Shown here in pieces: positions 5,913 through 5,950 of a stretch of 5,950 bases of DNA; within the stretch, counting starts at the first letter, position 1, and each line of letters opens with the position of its first letter. The translations under genes were made by a program, and so were the position numbers. Where the stretch lies: NCBI GenBank assembly GCA_016930475.1, contig JAFGGR010000012.1, positions 1 through 5,950 of the forward strand, in the 5' to 3' direction. Source of the DNA: Clostridiales bacterium (GTDB lineage: Bacteria; Bacillota; Clostridia; Saccharofermentanales; Saccharofermentanaceae). The notes under the pieces are model-generated. The model did not search any database. It saw only the letters and a program-made list of their open reading frames with translations, and was not told the origin of the DNA.

Positions 5913-5950
5913 CCGATCGCCCCTCCCTTGCCCGAAGCCGAAACCCTATC
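5913..5950. other. Short stretch upstream of the small membrane protein gene
   Basis: These 38 bases contain the ribosome binding site of the 5912 gene and nothing else that I can support. No promoter is visible, so the unit probably starts outside the window. Confidence 0.5.

Overview
The window looks like chromosome from a Bacillota, most likely class Clostridia. The reasons are strong AGGAGG-type ribosome binding sites on every gene, tightly packed operons with overlapping starts and stops, balanced base composition by eye, and gene families typical of that group: a cupin-type XRE regulator beside an AMP-binding acyl-CoA synthetase, a MoxR–DUF58–membrane protein operon, and a ROK sugar kinase. 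The genus cannot be read from the sequence. No mobile element, RNA gene, CRISPR array or phage gene was seen, and no gene-free stretch exceeds 300 bases; the longest is 191 bases (979-1169).

There are three transcription units. (1) Minus strand, 1-978: an XRE/cupin regulator (415-978) is followed by the first 136 codons of an acyl-CoA synthetase (ATG at 410, cut by the window edge at base 1). The two are translationally coupled: the last codons of the regulator are also the ribosome binding site of the synthetase. A near-consensus promoter (TTGACA, 17 bp, TATTAT) drives this unit. (2) Plus strand, 1170-4583: a MoxR-type AAA+ ATPase, a DUF58 protein with one membrane anchor, and a polytopic membrane protein with a cytoplasmic tail resembling DUF4129. 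This matches the widespread MoxR/DUF58/transglutaminase operon, except that the third protein has no transglutaminase domain where one is often found. (3) Minus strand, 4580-5912: a small two-helix membrane protein overlaps a ROK-family sugar kinase by 8 bases. Units 2 and 3 converge and their stop codons overlap by 4 bases, so no terminator lies between them.

Units 1 and 2 diverge from a shared control region (979-1169). It holds two back-to-back promoters, an inverted repeat between their -35 ends (1069-1100), and an 11-base direct repeat in the regulator's leader. One regulator, perhaps the XRE/cupin protein itself, could act on both promoters; this is inference.

The most notable items are the transglutaminase-less MoxR/DUF58/DUF4129-like module, the structured divergent control region, and the small membrane protein coupled to the sugar kinase. 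Nothing here amounts to a clearly new system. Functions are assigned from family motifs read by eye, with no database search.
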